A stretch of DNA of 64,000 nt from Streptomyces sporangiiformans (GCF_005768555.2 NZ_VCHX02000123.1:19444-83443), one strand, 5' to 3'; positions 23,774-33,245 are shown, counted from the stretch's first letter. Numbers and translations: made by a program. Notes: generated from the sequence alone by a model not told the origin.

Positions 23774-25924
23774 TCACCGTTGCAGCGCGGGCTCCTCGTC
23801 GTCGGCGAGCGACTGTTGACCGTCCGGCAGCTCCGCCGCTGGACGGGACAGCCGGCTTGGCCACCACATCCGCCGGCCGATCAGCAAGGTGAGGGCGGGC
23901 ACCAGGACCGACCGCACCAGCAGGGCGTCGAGCAGCACGCCGAAGGCGACCAGGAACCCGACCTCGATCAGCATCACCAGCGGAAGTGTGGCGAGGACCG
24001 CGAACGTGGCCGCCAGGACCAGGCCTGCCGAGGTGATGACGCCACCGGTGGCGGAGAGGGCTTTGAGCATGCCCTCTCTGGTGCCGAGACGCACGGTCTC
24101 CTCCCGGGCCCGGCTGGCCAGGAAGATGTTGTAGTCGACGCCGAGCGCCACCAGGAACAGGAATGCCAGCAGCGGCACCGAATAGTCGACACCCTCGAAC
24201 CCGAGGATCGTGTCGAAGACGAACACGCTGCCGCCGAAGGCTGCGGCGAATGAGACGATCACGGTGGCCATCAGGACCAGCGGGGCCAGGATCGCGCGCA
24301 GCAGCAGCCCGAGGACGATCAGGACGACGGCGAGCACCAGCGGGATCACCAACTTCTCGTCGCGCTCGGTGGTCACCTCGGTGTCGAGGTTCTCCGCACT
24401 CGGCCCGCCGACGATCGCCTCCGCCCCGCCCACCGCGTGCACGGCGGTGCGCACCCGCTTGATCGTGTCGTACTCTGCGACGGTGTCCGGCGCGTCCTTC
24501 GGGAACACGGAGATGTTGGCCCAGCCACCGCTGGTCTGCTCCGGGATGGCCAGGGCCACACCGCGAGTGTCCTTGACGATGTCGAGCACCCGCTCCTGGT
24601 GCGCCGGCCGCGTGAAGATCGTCATCGGCTGGCCGCCGAGCTCCGGGAAGTGCTGGCGGAGAACGGTGAAGCCGGTGACCGACTCCGGCGCGGACAGGAA
24701 CTGGTCCTGCTCCCGCAGGGCGCCGGTGTTGCCAGCCAGCCCGATGGCGAGCACGCCGAGGACTCCGAGCGAGCCGAGCGTCGCCACCCACCGGCGGCGG
24801 CTGATGGCGGTGCCGAGCCGTCCCCACAGCCCCGGCTTCTCCTCCACGGCCGTGCTGAACCGCGGGATGGCCGGCCAGAAGATCCGCCTGCCAAGCACCA
24901 CGAGCACCGCCGGGAACAGCGTCAGCATGGCCACCAGCGCGCACAGGATGCCGGCCGCACCGATCGGGCCCAACCCGCTGGTGCTGTTCAGGTCCGCGAC
25001 GAGCAGGCAGAGCAGGCCGGCGACCACGGTGGCCGCGGACGCGACGATGGCCGGCGCCGCGCCGCGTAGCGCGTGGACCATCGCGACCCGGACGTTCTCA
25101 TGGTGGTGCAGTGCCTCCCGATATCGAGCGATGAGCAACAGCGCGTAGTCCGTGCCGACGCCGAATACCAGGATCGTCAGCAGCGCCGAGTTCTGGTCGT
25201 TGACCACGATGCCGAAGCCCTTGACGAGCAGGTAGACGGTCGCCATCGAGGTCAGTGCGGCCGCGCCAACGGCCACCAGCGGCATGATCCACAACACCGG
25301 GCTGCGGTAGGTGAGGATGAGCAGGAGCGTGACGACGACGATGGTGGTGAGGAGGACCTGCACGTCGATGCCGTCGAAGACAGCATCCATGTCGCCGTCG
25401 ATCGCGCCCGGGCCGGTCACGTCGAGTTCCAGGCCGGAGGGGCGGTCCTTCGCGGCGTCACGCAACGGGCCGACGATGGCCTCCGGTTCGCCGTAGGTCG
25501 TGCTCACCTCGAGGGTGAACATCATCGCCTTGCGGTCGGTGGAGGGGCTCGTCGGTGAGCCCTCGTCGTCCTCGCCGGCCGCCGCCGTCGCCTTCGGCGG
25601 GTACCGCTTGGCAAGGGTGTTGTAGTGGCGCTCGACCGTCGCGCGGTCGGCGTCGGTCATGCCGCCGGCGCGGTGGTACACGAAGACGAACGTGTTGTTG
25701 TCACCGCCGGGGAGACTGTCGTCCAGCGCCGCCACCTTGGTGGACTCGGCACTGGCCGGCAGGGTGTCTACGGCGCTGTCGGTGGTGACCGAGCTCAACT
25801 TTCCGCTCAGCGGCACCATGCCCGCTGCCAGCACCAGCCATAAGCCAATCACCAACCAGGGCACCCACCGGCCTGCCAACCTGCCGGCCGGCGCTTCCCC
25901 GGACGGCGCTGTGTTGACTGCCAT
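23774..25924 (-). CDS. MMPL/RND-family membrane transporter
   Basis: 716 residues from ATG 25924, chosen because AGGAGG lies 6 bases upstream; an earlier in-frame ATG at 25951 lacks one. Each half has one helix, a large extracytoplasmic domain, then five helices, 12 in all. Typical marks are FGVGTDYALLLIARYREAL near residue 275 and the second-half match FLVALGVDYNIFLASRAREE near 595, with Asp-Tyr pairs used in proton coupling. Actinobacterial MMPL proteins export lipids, pigments or drugs. It is convergent with a two-component system and 87 bp downstream of a broken FAD monooxygenase, which suggests an export or resistance unit. Confidence 0.9.
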   Translation of the reverse strand: MAVNTAPSGEAPAGRLAGRWVPWLVIGLWLVLAAGMVPLSGKLSSVTTDSAVDTLPASAESTKVAALDDSLPGGDNNTFVFVYHRAGGMTDADRATVERHYNTLAKRYPPKATAAAGEDDEGSPTSPSTDRKAMMFTLEVSTTYGEPEAIVGPLRDAAKDRPSGLELDVTGPGAIDGDMDAVFDGIDVQVLLTTIVVVTLLLILTYRSPVLWIMPLVAVGAAALTSMATVYLLVKGFGIVVNDQNSALLTILVFGVGTDYALLLIARYREALHHHENVRVAMVHALRGAAPAIVASAATVVAGLLCLLVADLNSTSGLGPIGAAGILCALVAMLTLFPAVLVVLGRRIFWPAIPRFSTAVEEKPGLWGRLGTAISRRRWVATLGSLGVLGVLAIGLAGNTGALREQDQFLSAPESVTGFTVLRQHFPELGGQPMTIFTRPAHQERVLDIVKDTRGVALAIPEQTSGGWANISVFPKDAPDTVAEYDTIKRVRTAVHAVGGAEAIVGGPSAENLDTEVTTERDEKLVIPLVLAVVLIVLGLLLRAILAPLVLMATVIVSFAAAFGGSVFVFDTILGFEGVDYSVPLLAFLFLVALGVDYNIFLASRAREETVRLGTREGMLKALSATGGVITSAGLVLAATFAVLATLPLVMLIEVGFLVAFGVLLDALLVRSVLVPALTLLIGRRMWWPSRLSRPAAELPDGQQSLADDEEPALQR

Positions 25925-25942
25925 CACTAGCCTCCTACATAC

Positions 25943-26223
25943 GGGTTGCATCGCTTATCTGGATGCCTACTTCGTACCGAGCGAACCTGAGGCGACTGTT
26001 AATACGGTGCTCAGGCCGGTTGGCCGAACCATGTGCCCAGCGCACGCACCAGCGTGGTGGCGTCGAGGTCCTGCCCGGTAGGCAAGGCCCAGGCGACACA
26101 GCCGTCGGGCCGGATCAGCAAGGCTTCGACGTCCACCCGGTCCGTGCGGGCGGTGACGGCGTCCACGCGGCCGCGGCGTCGCGGACCTCCGCGCGGTCGA
26201 CGAGGTCGGGCAGGAGCCCACGC
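25943..26223. repeat. direct repeat copy B (matches 20048-20340)
   Basis: About 280 bp nearly identical to copy A, including cgcttatctggatgcctact just upstream of the MMPL start. It differs by scattered bases and a 13-bp deletion near 26160. The copies are in the same orientation, 5.9 kb apart, and flank the two-component and MMPL genes plus the IS fragments. Confidence 0.85.
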
Positions 26224-26968
26224 CCATCACGCAGAAGGTCCGCCGACCGGGTCACCGCGGTGACGACGTCGGGGTCGGGCCGCTCCAGCGTCAAATTCAT
26301 GTCCGGGCACAGGGTGCCGACGAGCCGGTGGTCGTCGCCCAGGTCGTACCGGACGTCCATGCCGGCGAGCATGTCGGCGACGTACCGGTGGGCGTCGTCG
26401 AGGTCCATCAGGTCGGAGAACATCTCCCACAGCGCCCTCGTCTGCGGGTCGGGTCGCATCAGGGCGATCTGGGTCCAGGTGTTCTGCAGCAGGCGCGCCG
26501 CGACCGGATGCCGTTCGGTGGTGTACGTGTCGAGGATGTCCTCGCCGACCCAGCCGCATACCACGGCCGCGAGCTTCCAGCCGAGGTTCGCCGCGTCGAC
26601 GATACCGACGTTGAGGCCCTGGCCGCCGACCGGCGCGTACACGTGGGCCGCGTCCCCGGCCAGCAGGACCCGGCCGGCCCGATACGTGGTCGCCTGCCGC
26701 GCGGTGTCGATCCAGCGGGTCCCGGACAACATCGTGGTGATCGTGACATCGGTGCCGCTCACCCGCCGGATGCTGTCCTGCAGCTCCTCGACGGTGAGCG
26801 GCTCGACCTGCCGCGGCGGGCCGACGAACTCCACTGTGGACATCCGGCTCACCCCGAGCCCGTGCACGTACACGCCGTGCGGCGTGTTGAAATCCTGGCC
26901 GCAGCTTCTCCTGGTCCACCATGTCGACCACCGCCATCCGACCGGTGACGGTCGCGTCGGTGCCGGCG
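26011..26968 (-). pseudogene. FAD-dependent aromatic-ring monooxygenase, truncated and frameshifted
   Basis: The middle part is clear: VEPLTVEELQDSIRRVSGTD, then the FAD motif GRVLLAGDAAHVYAPVGGQG, LNVGIVDAANLGWKLA and YTTERHPVA, typical of PheA/TfdB- and rifampicin-type monooxygenases. The N-terminal Rossmann GxGxxG part is missing: similarity starts at about 26968 with TDATVTGRM. A frameshift lies near 26900, and the 13-bp deletion near 26160 throws the last 50 codons out of frame. Such enzymes inactivate or tailor polyketides, so an old resistance or biosynthetic gene is likely. It is not functional now. Confidence 0.8.
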
Positions 26969-26982
26969 GCGGCGCGAGCACC

Positions 26983-27178
26983 AGCGACGACGCGTGCAAC
27001 GTGGACGAGTCGCCCGAATCCGGCGGGCAGGGCGGCAGCGGCAGCTCGGCTGTTCCCGGCCTCGGCGGTCCCAGCGAGCTGGGCGGCATCGGCGGCGCCG
27101 GCGGCCTCGGCGGTACCTTCGGCAGGGCGTTCCACGGCGCCAACGGCAAGGTGAAAATCACCTGGAAACCGAGAACTG
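26983..27178 (+). pseudogene. possible 3' fragment of a glycine-rich secreted protein
   Basis: The plus frame reads ESGGQGGSGSSAVPGLGG, GGIGGAGGLGGTFGRAF, then HGANGKVKITW. A Gly-rich run closed by GANGxVxITW is common at the end of actinobacterial glycine-rich surface proteins. There is no start, and the frame is not closed by its own stop until 27321. It could also be a chance reading of GC-rich DNA. It abuts the broken end of the monooxygenase. Confidence 0.3.
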
Positions 27179-27392
27179 ACCCACGGCACCGTCGGCCCGT
27201 CGTCGCGGTACCTCCGCCGGACCACGGCCCTCGCGCGACGGGCCTGCCCCGCAGTTCCCGGCCGGCCGGTCCCCGCCCTGGCAGCCGACGTCGGCTGCCG
27301 CCAGGACGAGCAGGCCCGTGACCTCTGCACCCGCCTGCAACGAAGTCCCAGACGTGCAACGCGCGAAACACCGGACAGCGGAGGGAGTCGCC

Positions 27393-28355
27393 TCATGCGA
27401 GAGCTGCCGCAGGGCCCACCGTCCCGGGTCCGTAACGGTCGTTGAGCCGGTCGATGACCGGCTCAACCCGCAGCCGCGCCTCGCGGGCGCCGTCCAGTGT
27501 CAACTGCGTGTGGGCGAGCCCTCCGTCCACGGCCTCCGCGACCAGCGTGAGGCGCCGTATCCGGGCGCGTTGCAGGCCGAAGCCGTCCAGGACGCCGTAC
27601 ACAGCACGGCGAAGATCGTCCGTGTGCGCCGAAGGAGCAGCCAGCGTACGAGCCTTCGACACCTCCGTCCGGTCAGCCATCCGCACCACCACCGTGACCG
27701 AACGCGCCGCCCGCTCACCCGCCCGCAGCCGGGCCCCGAGCTCCGCGGCCAGCCGCAGAGCCGCAGAGCGGACCTCGAAGCCGTCCAGGACATCCACGGC
27801 GAAGTCGGCCCGGACGCTGACCGTCTCCGCCGCACGGCCCGGCACGACCATCCGATGGTCCACTCCCCGCGCGCGCTCCTGCAGCGCGCGGCCCGGCCGT
27901 CCCAAGATCCGCAGCACCGTGGCACCGGGCAGCACGGCCAACTGCCCGATCGTCAAGACCCCCAGGGAACGGAGCGCCGTGGCCTGCGCCCGCCGGATCC
28001 CGTACAACTCGCCGATTGGAAGCGGCCCGAGGAAATCCGCGGTGTCGGACACCGGCACGTGAAGGACGCCGCCCGACCCCGTACGCGAGGACGCCATGGC
28101 CGCAACGCTCCAGGACGGACCGATCCCCACGACCGTGCCCAGGCCGTACAGAGCAGCCGCCTGAAGCCGCAGCCGCTGCGCCAGACCGACCGGGCCGACG
28201 CCGAACAGCCGCAGAGCGCCGCCCACCTGGGCAACGGCCGCCGACGGCGCCAACGACTGGGCGAGCGGGGTGAACCGCTCGATCACCTCCATGAGCTCCG
28301 CGAGCCCTTCACCCTGACGAAGCCTCACGTGGAGGAAGACCGCCTCCCTCACCAC
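27393..28355 (-). CDS. Y-family DNA polymerase-like protein lacking the catalytic carboxylates
   Basis: 320 residues from GTG 28355. The palm-derived start lacks the DxD-type opening of DinB, and the usual SxDE site is replaced (PSAAVAQVGGALRLFG). The fingers/thumb part is clear: YGLGTVVGIGPSWSVAAMAS, then ELYGIRRAQATALRSLGVLTIGQLAVLPGATV with helix-hairpin-helix character, and a little-finger domain (SVRADFAVDVLDGFEV). This is like the shortened ImuB-type proteins of actinobacteria, which support mutagenic repair through partners rather than by polymerising. No LexA box or ImuA-like gene is visible next to it. Confidence 0.7.
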   Translation of the reverse strand: MVREAVFLHVRLRQGEGLAELMEVIERFTPLAQSLAPSAAVAQVGGALRLFGVGPVGLAQRLRLQAAALYGLGTVVGIGPSWSVAAMASSRTGSGGVLHVPVSDTADFLGPLPIGELYGIRRAQATALRSLGVLTIGQLAVLPGATVLRILGRPGRALQERARGVDHRMVVPGRAAETVSVRADFAVDVLDGFEVRSAALRLAAELGARLRAGERAARSVTVVVRMADRTEVSKARTLAAPSAHTDDLRRAVYGVLDGFGLQRARIRRLTLVAEAVDGGLAHTQLTLDGAREARLRVEPVIDRLNDRYGPGTVGPAAALA

Positions 28356-28724
28356 GCCCTCCCGAACGCAGCCTCTACGAGCCCTTGCCGCTTCAACCGG
28401 CCGTACGATCGCCGTCTCGGCCCCGGGCGGCCGGCCAGTTCACGGTCTTGGGCCTTCAGGAATCCGCGAACCTGTCGGCTTCCTGTTCACCCTGCCGCGA
28501 CCGGTACCCCATCCGCAGAGCGTGTCGGCTGCCGAAGCCACCTCAGCTTGAACCCCGCGAATACATATAGCGGCCCCTCAGTTTTGGCAGCCCTTGGAGT
28601 CATGCGGTGGGAGCGTCGAGGAACTCGCCATGCTGAATCCCTGCCGGGTATTGACCGAATCGATCGCCCTTGGCATGCCAGTGGGTGATGGCCATACATC
28701 CGGATGCCGGGCCCGCGGCGAGTA
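28356..28724. other. 369-bp gap
   Basis: No gene recognised. It contains the promoter region of the minus-strand polymerase-like gene and the region after the membrane-protein stop at 28725. I saw no SOS-type operator. A short AT-rich spot (cgaatacatatagcggc) is at 28557-28573. Confidence 0.4.
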
Positions 28725-30185
28725 TCAGTGCCTCCATGGTGACGCCTCCCCTCGATGTTCCGCGACGGCGGCGCGGGCGGCGCGGGCGTCGGAGAGCGGC
28801 ACCACGATGCTGGTCACCAGCCGTGTGATGCCCATACGGGCAGGGGCCTGGGCTGGCTGGTCGAGCTGGAGCACCAGCGTTTCCGGCGCTCGTCCGGGTA
28901 CCCGGAAGCCCGACGGTGAGGGCGCGGCCTCGGAGGCGGTGGCGGTCTCGACGCCGGTCACGGTCTCCAGTGGGATGTCCATGCTCTGGTGTGTGCCCCA
29001 CCGCAGGACGATCCGTACCGTCGTGACGGTGTGCGGGCGCACCCTCCCGGCGAGGGCGAAGGCCGCGGCGGCCGCCGCCGCGTACAGCAGGACGATGCCG
29101 CCGACGATGGTGAGCGGGATCACCGCGACACCTACCAGCAGCGATACTCCTGCGGCCGCCAGCAGGACCGCCACGGCGGCGGCCGGCCCGCCGCTGCCGA
29201 CCCTCCCCAGCCTGGTGTCGCCCGGCTGGGCTTGGGTGCGAAAGGCGAGGGCCAGGGCGAGGATGCCCCACACGGACACTTCATGGCGGACCATCTCGGC
29301 CACCGGCGGCGGCAGGAGAGAGAAGAACGCCTCTCTGAAGGCGGCGCGCCGCCCTCGGCCCGTCCTGCGCAGCCTGCGGTACAGGCTGACGAACGCCGCG
29401 CCGAAGACCAGACCCAGGATGGCCAGGGTGCCCTCGGTCACCACGAGGATGCCTGCGGCGATACGCCAGTCCAGCAGGCCGGTCGTCACCAGCAGGATCT
29501 CGACCAGCAGCACGACGAGCCCGGCCCACCGCAGCCGACGCAGCCAGGCAGGCACCTGCGGGGACGTGGCCGGGGCTGCGAGCTTCGGAACCTCCTCGGC
29601 CGTCCTGCCTTCCAGGACCTCGCGCATCGCCTTCATCGCACCGGGTGCATCGAGGACGTGGATATGGATCTCCCCTGCCGTTCCCACGATCGTGCCGGCT
29701 TCGACGCGGACCGGCTTGTGCAGTTTCAACACCAGATTGCTGGTGGACATGACGGGTACCGACAGCACACCGTCCTTGATCACGGCCGTCCGTTGCTGGT
29801 CGGATACGGTGCGCCGGGTGGTCACCTCGCGAATGAGGCCCATCGGGACACGCGCGTGGAAAGACGCTCCGTAGTGCACAGTCAGCATGCCGTTGGCAAT
29901 GCGGTGCGGATAGGCACTCAGTGCGACCGCGAAACCGACCATCGTGTAGGCGGCTGCGCACCCGGCGGCGAGCGCGAGGACGCGGCTCCACGGAGCGGAC
30001 AGCATCAGGTCGACCAGGACGATCTCCAGGACCGACAGGAAAAGGATCACCCCGACACCGAGGGCGCCCCCCTCCTGACTGGGGATCACCACTCCGTCCG
30101 TGCGCTTACGCAGGGCCTGCCACGGTGCCCGCAGAGCCGCGCCCAAGCTCGCGCCTCCACCGGTGATCACGGCACTCGTGATCAC
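28725..30185 (-). CDS. multi-pass membrane protein with PH-like segments, function unknown
   Basis: 486 residues from GTG 30185. Helices are visible at about 40-60, 68-90 (LALAAGCAAAYTMVGFAVAL), 225-270, 310-325 and 335-385 (AVAVLLAAAGVSLLVGVAVI). Between and after them lie beta-rich stretches (MLTVHYGASFHARVPMGLIREV, RIVLRWGTHQSMDIPLETVTGVE) that read like bacterial PH-type domains set after membrane anchors. There is no catalytic motif. It overlaps by 4 bp the stop of a MerR-like gene, so the pair forms an operon. Confidence 0.65.
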   Translation of the reverse strand: MITSAVITGGGASLGAALRAPWQALRKRTDGVVIPSQEGGALGVGVILFLSVLEIVLVDLMLSAPWSRVLALAAGCAAAYTMVGFAVALSAYPHRIANGMLTVHYGASFHARVPMGLIREVTTRRTVSDQQRTAVIKDGVLSVPVMSTSNLVLKLHKPVRVEAGTIVGTAGEIHIHVLDAPGAMKAMREVLEGRTAEEVPKLAAPATSPQVPAWLRRLRWAGLVVLLVEILLVTTGLLDWRIAAGILVVTEGTLAILGLVFGAAFVSLYRRLRRTGRGRRAAFREAFFSLLPPPVAEMVRHEVSVWGILALALAFRTQAQPGDTRLGRVGSGGPAAAVAVLLAAAGVSLLVGVAVIPLTIVGGIVLLYAAAAAAAFALAGRVRPHTVTTVRIVLRWGTHQSMDIPLETVTGVETATASEAAPSPSGFRVPGRAPETLVLQLDQPAQAPARMGITRLVTSIVVPLSDARAARAAVAEHRGEASPWRH

Positions 30186-30487
30186 GCTTGCGTCACCGCG
30201 GCGGGCACGGACCCCTCACTCCTGCCACCGCAAGTCTGCGTCCAGGCCCGGATAACCTCGCGCAGGTCACCCCGGGGGTCTACGACCAGCAGGTCACGCA
30301 CGTGGCCCAAACCGAGATCCCACTCGGGCAGCCGCCGCACGCGGGCCACGCCGACGGCGTTCCATAACCCGTACTCACGGTATTCACTGGGCCTTCGCGC
30401 GCGCTCGGTCAACGCTCGTTGACGGTGGTAACGGCACACAACTGGTGTGGGTACCTTGGCGAGCGCGAACAGTTCATCGATCCGCAT
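30182..30487 (-). CDS. divergent MerR-family regulator
   Basis: 101 residues from ATG 30487 (MRIDELFALAKVPTPVVCRYHRQ). It aligns in shape with a MerR winged helix: RxxEL opening, a YHRQRALTERAR position where MerR proteins have YYxxxGLL, then SEYREYG and VARVRRLPEWDLGLGHVRDLL. The match is weak at the recognition helix. An ATG at 30601 in the same frame is possible but adds an unrelated N-terminus. It is translationally coupled to the membrane protein, which it may control. Confidence 0.6.
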   Translation of the reverse strand: MRIDELFALAKVPTPVVCRYHRQRALTERARRPSEYREYGLWNAVGVARVRRLPEWDLGLGHVRDLLVVDPRGDLREVIRAWTQTCGGRSEGSVPAAVTQA

Positions 30488-30660
30488 GGCCCCCAGTAGA
30501 AACGTTGACGCTACGGCAATGTCAACACGGAAGCATGCGTACTGCAGTTCAGACACGGGCTTGTCCACACCCCCTTGGGGCACGACGACGAACCCTCTCA
30601 AAACACCCTCTCAGAGCTGACTTCACATCAGCAGCACTTGTGCAGCGGCACTACCGCGCA

Positions 30661-31788
30661 TCAACTCCCTGATTTTTCGCCATCAATGTGCGGGGATGTC
30701 GCGGGTAGTTCCACAGTGATGCGGATCCCGCCGGCAGGGCGCGGGGTGAGGGTGAGTGTTCCGTCGTGTGCCTGGGTGATGGTTTTGACGATGGCCAGGC
30801 CGAGGCCGACGCCTGCGTGGCTGGTGTGCATGCGCTCGGTGCCGCGCTGGAATGGTTCGGTGAGGGTCGAGACCAGCTGTGGGGCGAGCTTCTCGCCGGT
30901 GTTTTCGACAGTGAGCTCCACAGTTTTGGGGCGGATGCTGGTCTTGACCCACACGGCGCCCTGTTCAGGCAGGTTGTGGACGATCGCGTTGTGCACGAGG
31001 TTCGTGGTCAACTGCAGCAGGAGCGCGTGTGAGCCGATGGTGGGGGTGATGTCGCCGGAGGTATCGATGGTGACGCCACGCTTTTCTGCCAGCGGAAGGA
31101 GCGTTTCGGTGGCTTCTTCCGCCAGGAGAGACAGGTCGATGGGTTCTCGGGTGAAGGACCGTTGGTCGGCGCGGCTGAGCAGGAGCAATGCTTCAGTGAG
31201 GTCGATCGCTCGGGTGTTGACGGCGTGGAGGCGGTCGATGACTTCGCCGGCGTCGTGTTTCGGATCGGTGCGGGCCACGTCGAGAAGTGCCTTCGAGATC
31301 GCCAGCGGGGTGCGCAACTCGTGAGAGGCGTTGGCTGCGAATCTCCGCTGTTCGGCGACGTGTGCTTCGAGCCGCGCGAGCATCGCGTCGAAGGCGTCGG
31401 CGAGTTCGCGGAACTCGTCTTTGTGGCCCGGCAGCTGGATTCGGTGGGAGAGTGATCCGCTCGTGGCCAGGCGGGTGGCGTCGGTGATGCGGGTCAGCGG
31501 GGCGAGCATGCGGCCGGCGAGGATCCACCCTCCCACGAGGCCGAACACGAGCAGGAACGCCATTACTGCGGCTGCCCTCGGAGCGAAAACGTCCAGGAGG
31601 ACGGACCGAACGGGAAAAACACCGTTCGCGGGCTTGTCATCGGGGTTTTTGAGCATCGCACGGTCGGGGACATAACGGAGGAGGAACACCCACACCGCAC
31701 CGAGCAGCAAGGCACCGGCAAGCATGAGGAATCCGGCGTAGCTGAGGGTGAGTTTGAGGCGAACGCTCAAACCAGGTGCTCTATCCAC
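30661..31788 (-). CDS. VanS-like sensor histidine kinase
   Basis: 375 residues from GTG 31788, overlapping the regulator stop by 8 bp. TM1 is at about 12-38 (LTLSYAGFLMLAGALLLGAV), followed by a short external loop of about 30 residues. TM2 is at about 72-92 (AVMAFLLVFGLVGGWILAG), then HAMP. The H-box NASHELRTPLAISK holds the phospho-His; N-box LVHNAIVHN, G2 GVGLGLAIVKT. The short sensor loop and the layout match VanS proteins of actinomycetes, which sense glycopeptides. The neighbours vanY and vanJ support this. The ligand itself cannot be shown from sequence. Confidence 0.8.
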   Translation of the reverse strand: MDRAPGLSVRLKLTLSYAGFLMLAGALLLGAVWVFLLRYVPDRAMLKNPDDKPANGVFPVRSVLLDVFAPRAAAVMAFLLVFGLVGGWILAGRMLAPLTRITDATRLATSGSLSHRIQLPGHKDEFRELADAFDAMLARLEAHVAEQRRFAANASHELRTPLAISKALLDVARTDPKHDAGEVIDRLHAVNTRAIDLTEALLLLSRADQRSFTREPIDLSLLAEEATETLLPLAEKRGVTIDTSGDITPTIGSHALLLQLTTNLVHNAIVHNLPEQGAVWVKTSIRPKTVELTVENTGEKLAPQLVSTLTEPFQRGTERMHTSHAGVGLGLAIVKTITQAHDGTLTLTPRPAGGIRITVELPATSPHIDGEKSGS

Positions 31789-32476
31789 GGTCGTCTCCCT
31801 CGTGTCCGGCCGCCGGTTGCGTGTCGATGCGGTAGCCGACGCCTGGCACGGTGGCGATGAGCCAGGGTTCGCCGAGCCGTTTACGCAGGGCCGAGACGGT
31901 GATGCGTACGGCGTTGGTGAACGGGTCGGCGTTCTCGTCCCACGCGCGTTCCAGGAGCTTTTCGGCGCTGACGACACCGCCTTCGGCGGCGACGAGGACT
32001 TCGAGCACGGCGAACTGCTTCCTGGTCAGCGCGGTGTATCGGCCGTCTCGGTAGACCTCGCGGCGGAACGGATCCAGCCGCAGCCCTGCGATCTCTCGCA
32101 CGGGCGGCCTGTTGTGCACGCGCCGGCGGTCGAGTGCTCTGAGCCTGAGCACGAGCTCTTGCAGCTCGAAGGGCTTCGTGAGGTAGTCGTCGGCGCCGAG
32201 CCCGAACCCGGTGGCCTTGTCGTCGAGCCGGTCGGCCGCGGTGAGCATGAGGATCGGCATGCCGCTGCCGGAGGCGACGATGCTCTGGGCGATCTCGTCG
32301 CCGGAGGGGCCCGGGATGTCGCGGTCGAGGACGGCGATGTCGTAGGTGTTGATGCTCAGCAGTTCCAGAGCCGTACCGCCGTCACCTGCGATGTCGGCCG
32401 CGATCGCTTCCAGGCGTAGGCCATCGCGGACGGCTTCTGCCAGATAGGGCTCGTCCTCGACTATCAACACACGCAT
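31781..32476 (-). CDS. VanR-like response regulator
   Basis: 231 residues. The receiver has the acidic pair in IVEDEPY, phospho-acceptor Asp51 in DIAVLDRDIPGPSGDE, Thr in MLTAADRLDDKATGF and Lys in YLTKPFELQELVLR. The winged helix ends NAVRITVSALRKRLGEPWLI, then VPGVGYRID. The RDIPGxxGDE run after the phospho-Asp is common in actinomycete VanR/CseB-like regulators. It is divergent from the vanY-like gene across 86 bp, so it probably drives that operon and its own. Confidence 0.82.
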   Translation of the reverse strand: MRVLIVEDEPYLAEAVRDGLRLEAIAADIAGDGGTALELLSINTYDIAVLDRDIPGPSGDEIAQSIVASGSGMPILMLTAADRLDDKATGFGLGADDYLTKPFELQELVLRLRALDRRRVHNRPPVREIAGLRLDPFRREVYRDGRYTALTRKQFAVLEVLVAAEGGVVSAEKLLERAWDENADPFTNAVRITVSALRKRLGEPWLIATVPGVGYRIDTQPAAGHEGDDRG

Positions 32477-32562
32477 GCTCCGAGGCTACGAGTCGGCACA
32501 TATCGTCGGCGTATCGAAAACCACATACGTGCCGGCAACACCGCGCTGCCTTGACTGGCGGC
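32477..32562. promoter_or_regulatory. divergent promoter region between vanR-like and vanY-like genes
   Basis: 86 bp shared by two outward genes. It contains related short motifs (catatcgtcg, gtatcg, catacg) in a locally AT-richer stretch at 32500-32530, which could be regulator half-sites. No clear -35/-10 pair was assigned. Confidence 0.4.
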
Positions 32563-33222
32563 ATGAATCGAACCCCACCTTCAGCACGAACACCGACCCG
32601 CGGGATTCGATGGCTCCTCGCCGTCGGTCTGACAGCCGTCTTAGCAGTGATCACCGCAGCCCTCGGCCACCAGGGGTCGAAGTCCTCGTCCTCCTCGCCT
32701 TCCTCGCCCTCCTCCCCCTCGGCTGCACCGTCCTCGCATACTGATCGCAGTGAGCACCGTGGTGCGCTCGGCGAGGCCGGCGGTGTCGTCCCCGACCGCG
32801 TGACGGTCTTCGATGAGGCGATTCCGGCTGTGGGCAAGCTCGATCCAGATTTCCTCAAGGCCCTTCACCAGGCCGCGACGGCTGCCGCGGACGACGGAGT
32901 CGAGTTCTACGTCAACAGCGGCTGGCGTTCCCCGGAGTACCAGAATCAGCTTGTTCGCGAGGCGGTCTCCAAGTACGGGTCCGAAGAAGAGGCCGCCCGA
33001 TGGGTGGCCACCGCGGCGACGTCTCCCCACGTGTCGGGGGACGCGGTCGACATCGGGCACTCCGATGCGACGGCGTGGCTGTCCGAGCACAGTGCCGAGT
33101 ACGGGCTGTGCCAGATCTACCGGAACGAACCCTGGCACTACGAACTGCGCGCCAACGCGATCGATCGTGGCTGCCCGCGTATGTATGCCGACCTCACTCA
33201 GGACCCGAGGATGCAGCAGTGA
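32563..33222 (+). CDS. VanY-like D-alanyl-D-alanine carboxypeptidase (peptidase M15B)
   Basis: 219 residues from ATG 32563. A signal anchor at about 15-35 (LLAVGLTAVLAVITAALG) is followed by a Ser/Pro-rich linker. The M15B catalytic domain has FYVNSGWRSPEYQNQLV, SPHVSGDAVDIGHSDA with the first zinc His and Asp, and WHYEL with the second zinc His. It should cut the terminal D-Ala from stem peptides outside the membrane, which removes glycopeptide targets. It is divergent from a VanR/VanS-like pair and followed 23 bp later by a VanJ-like gene. Confidence 0.85.
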   Translation: MNRTPPSARTPTRGIRWLLAVGLTAVLAVITAALGHQGSKSSSSSPSSPSSPSAAPSSHTDRSEHRGALGEAGGVVPDRVTVFDEAIPAVGKLDPDFLKALHQAATAAADDGVEFYVNSGWRSPEYQNQLVREAVSKYGSEEEAARWVATAATSPHVSGDAVDIGHSDATAWLSEHSAEYGLCQIYRNEPWHYELRANAIDRGCPRMYADLTQDPRMQQ

Positions 33223-33245
33223 CCGGCAGTGCACGAGGACAGACG

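Noticed and set aside
25963..27321. 452-codon plus-strand frame
   Set aside because: Mostly antisense to the broken monooxygenase; only a Gly-rich stretch at 26983-27178 looks meaningful.
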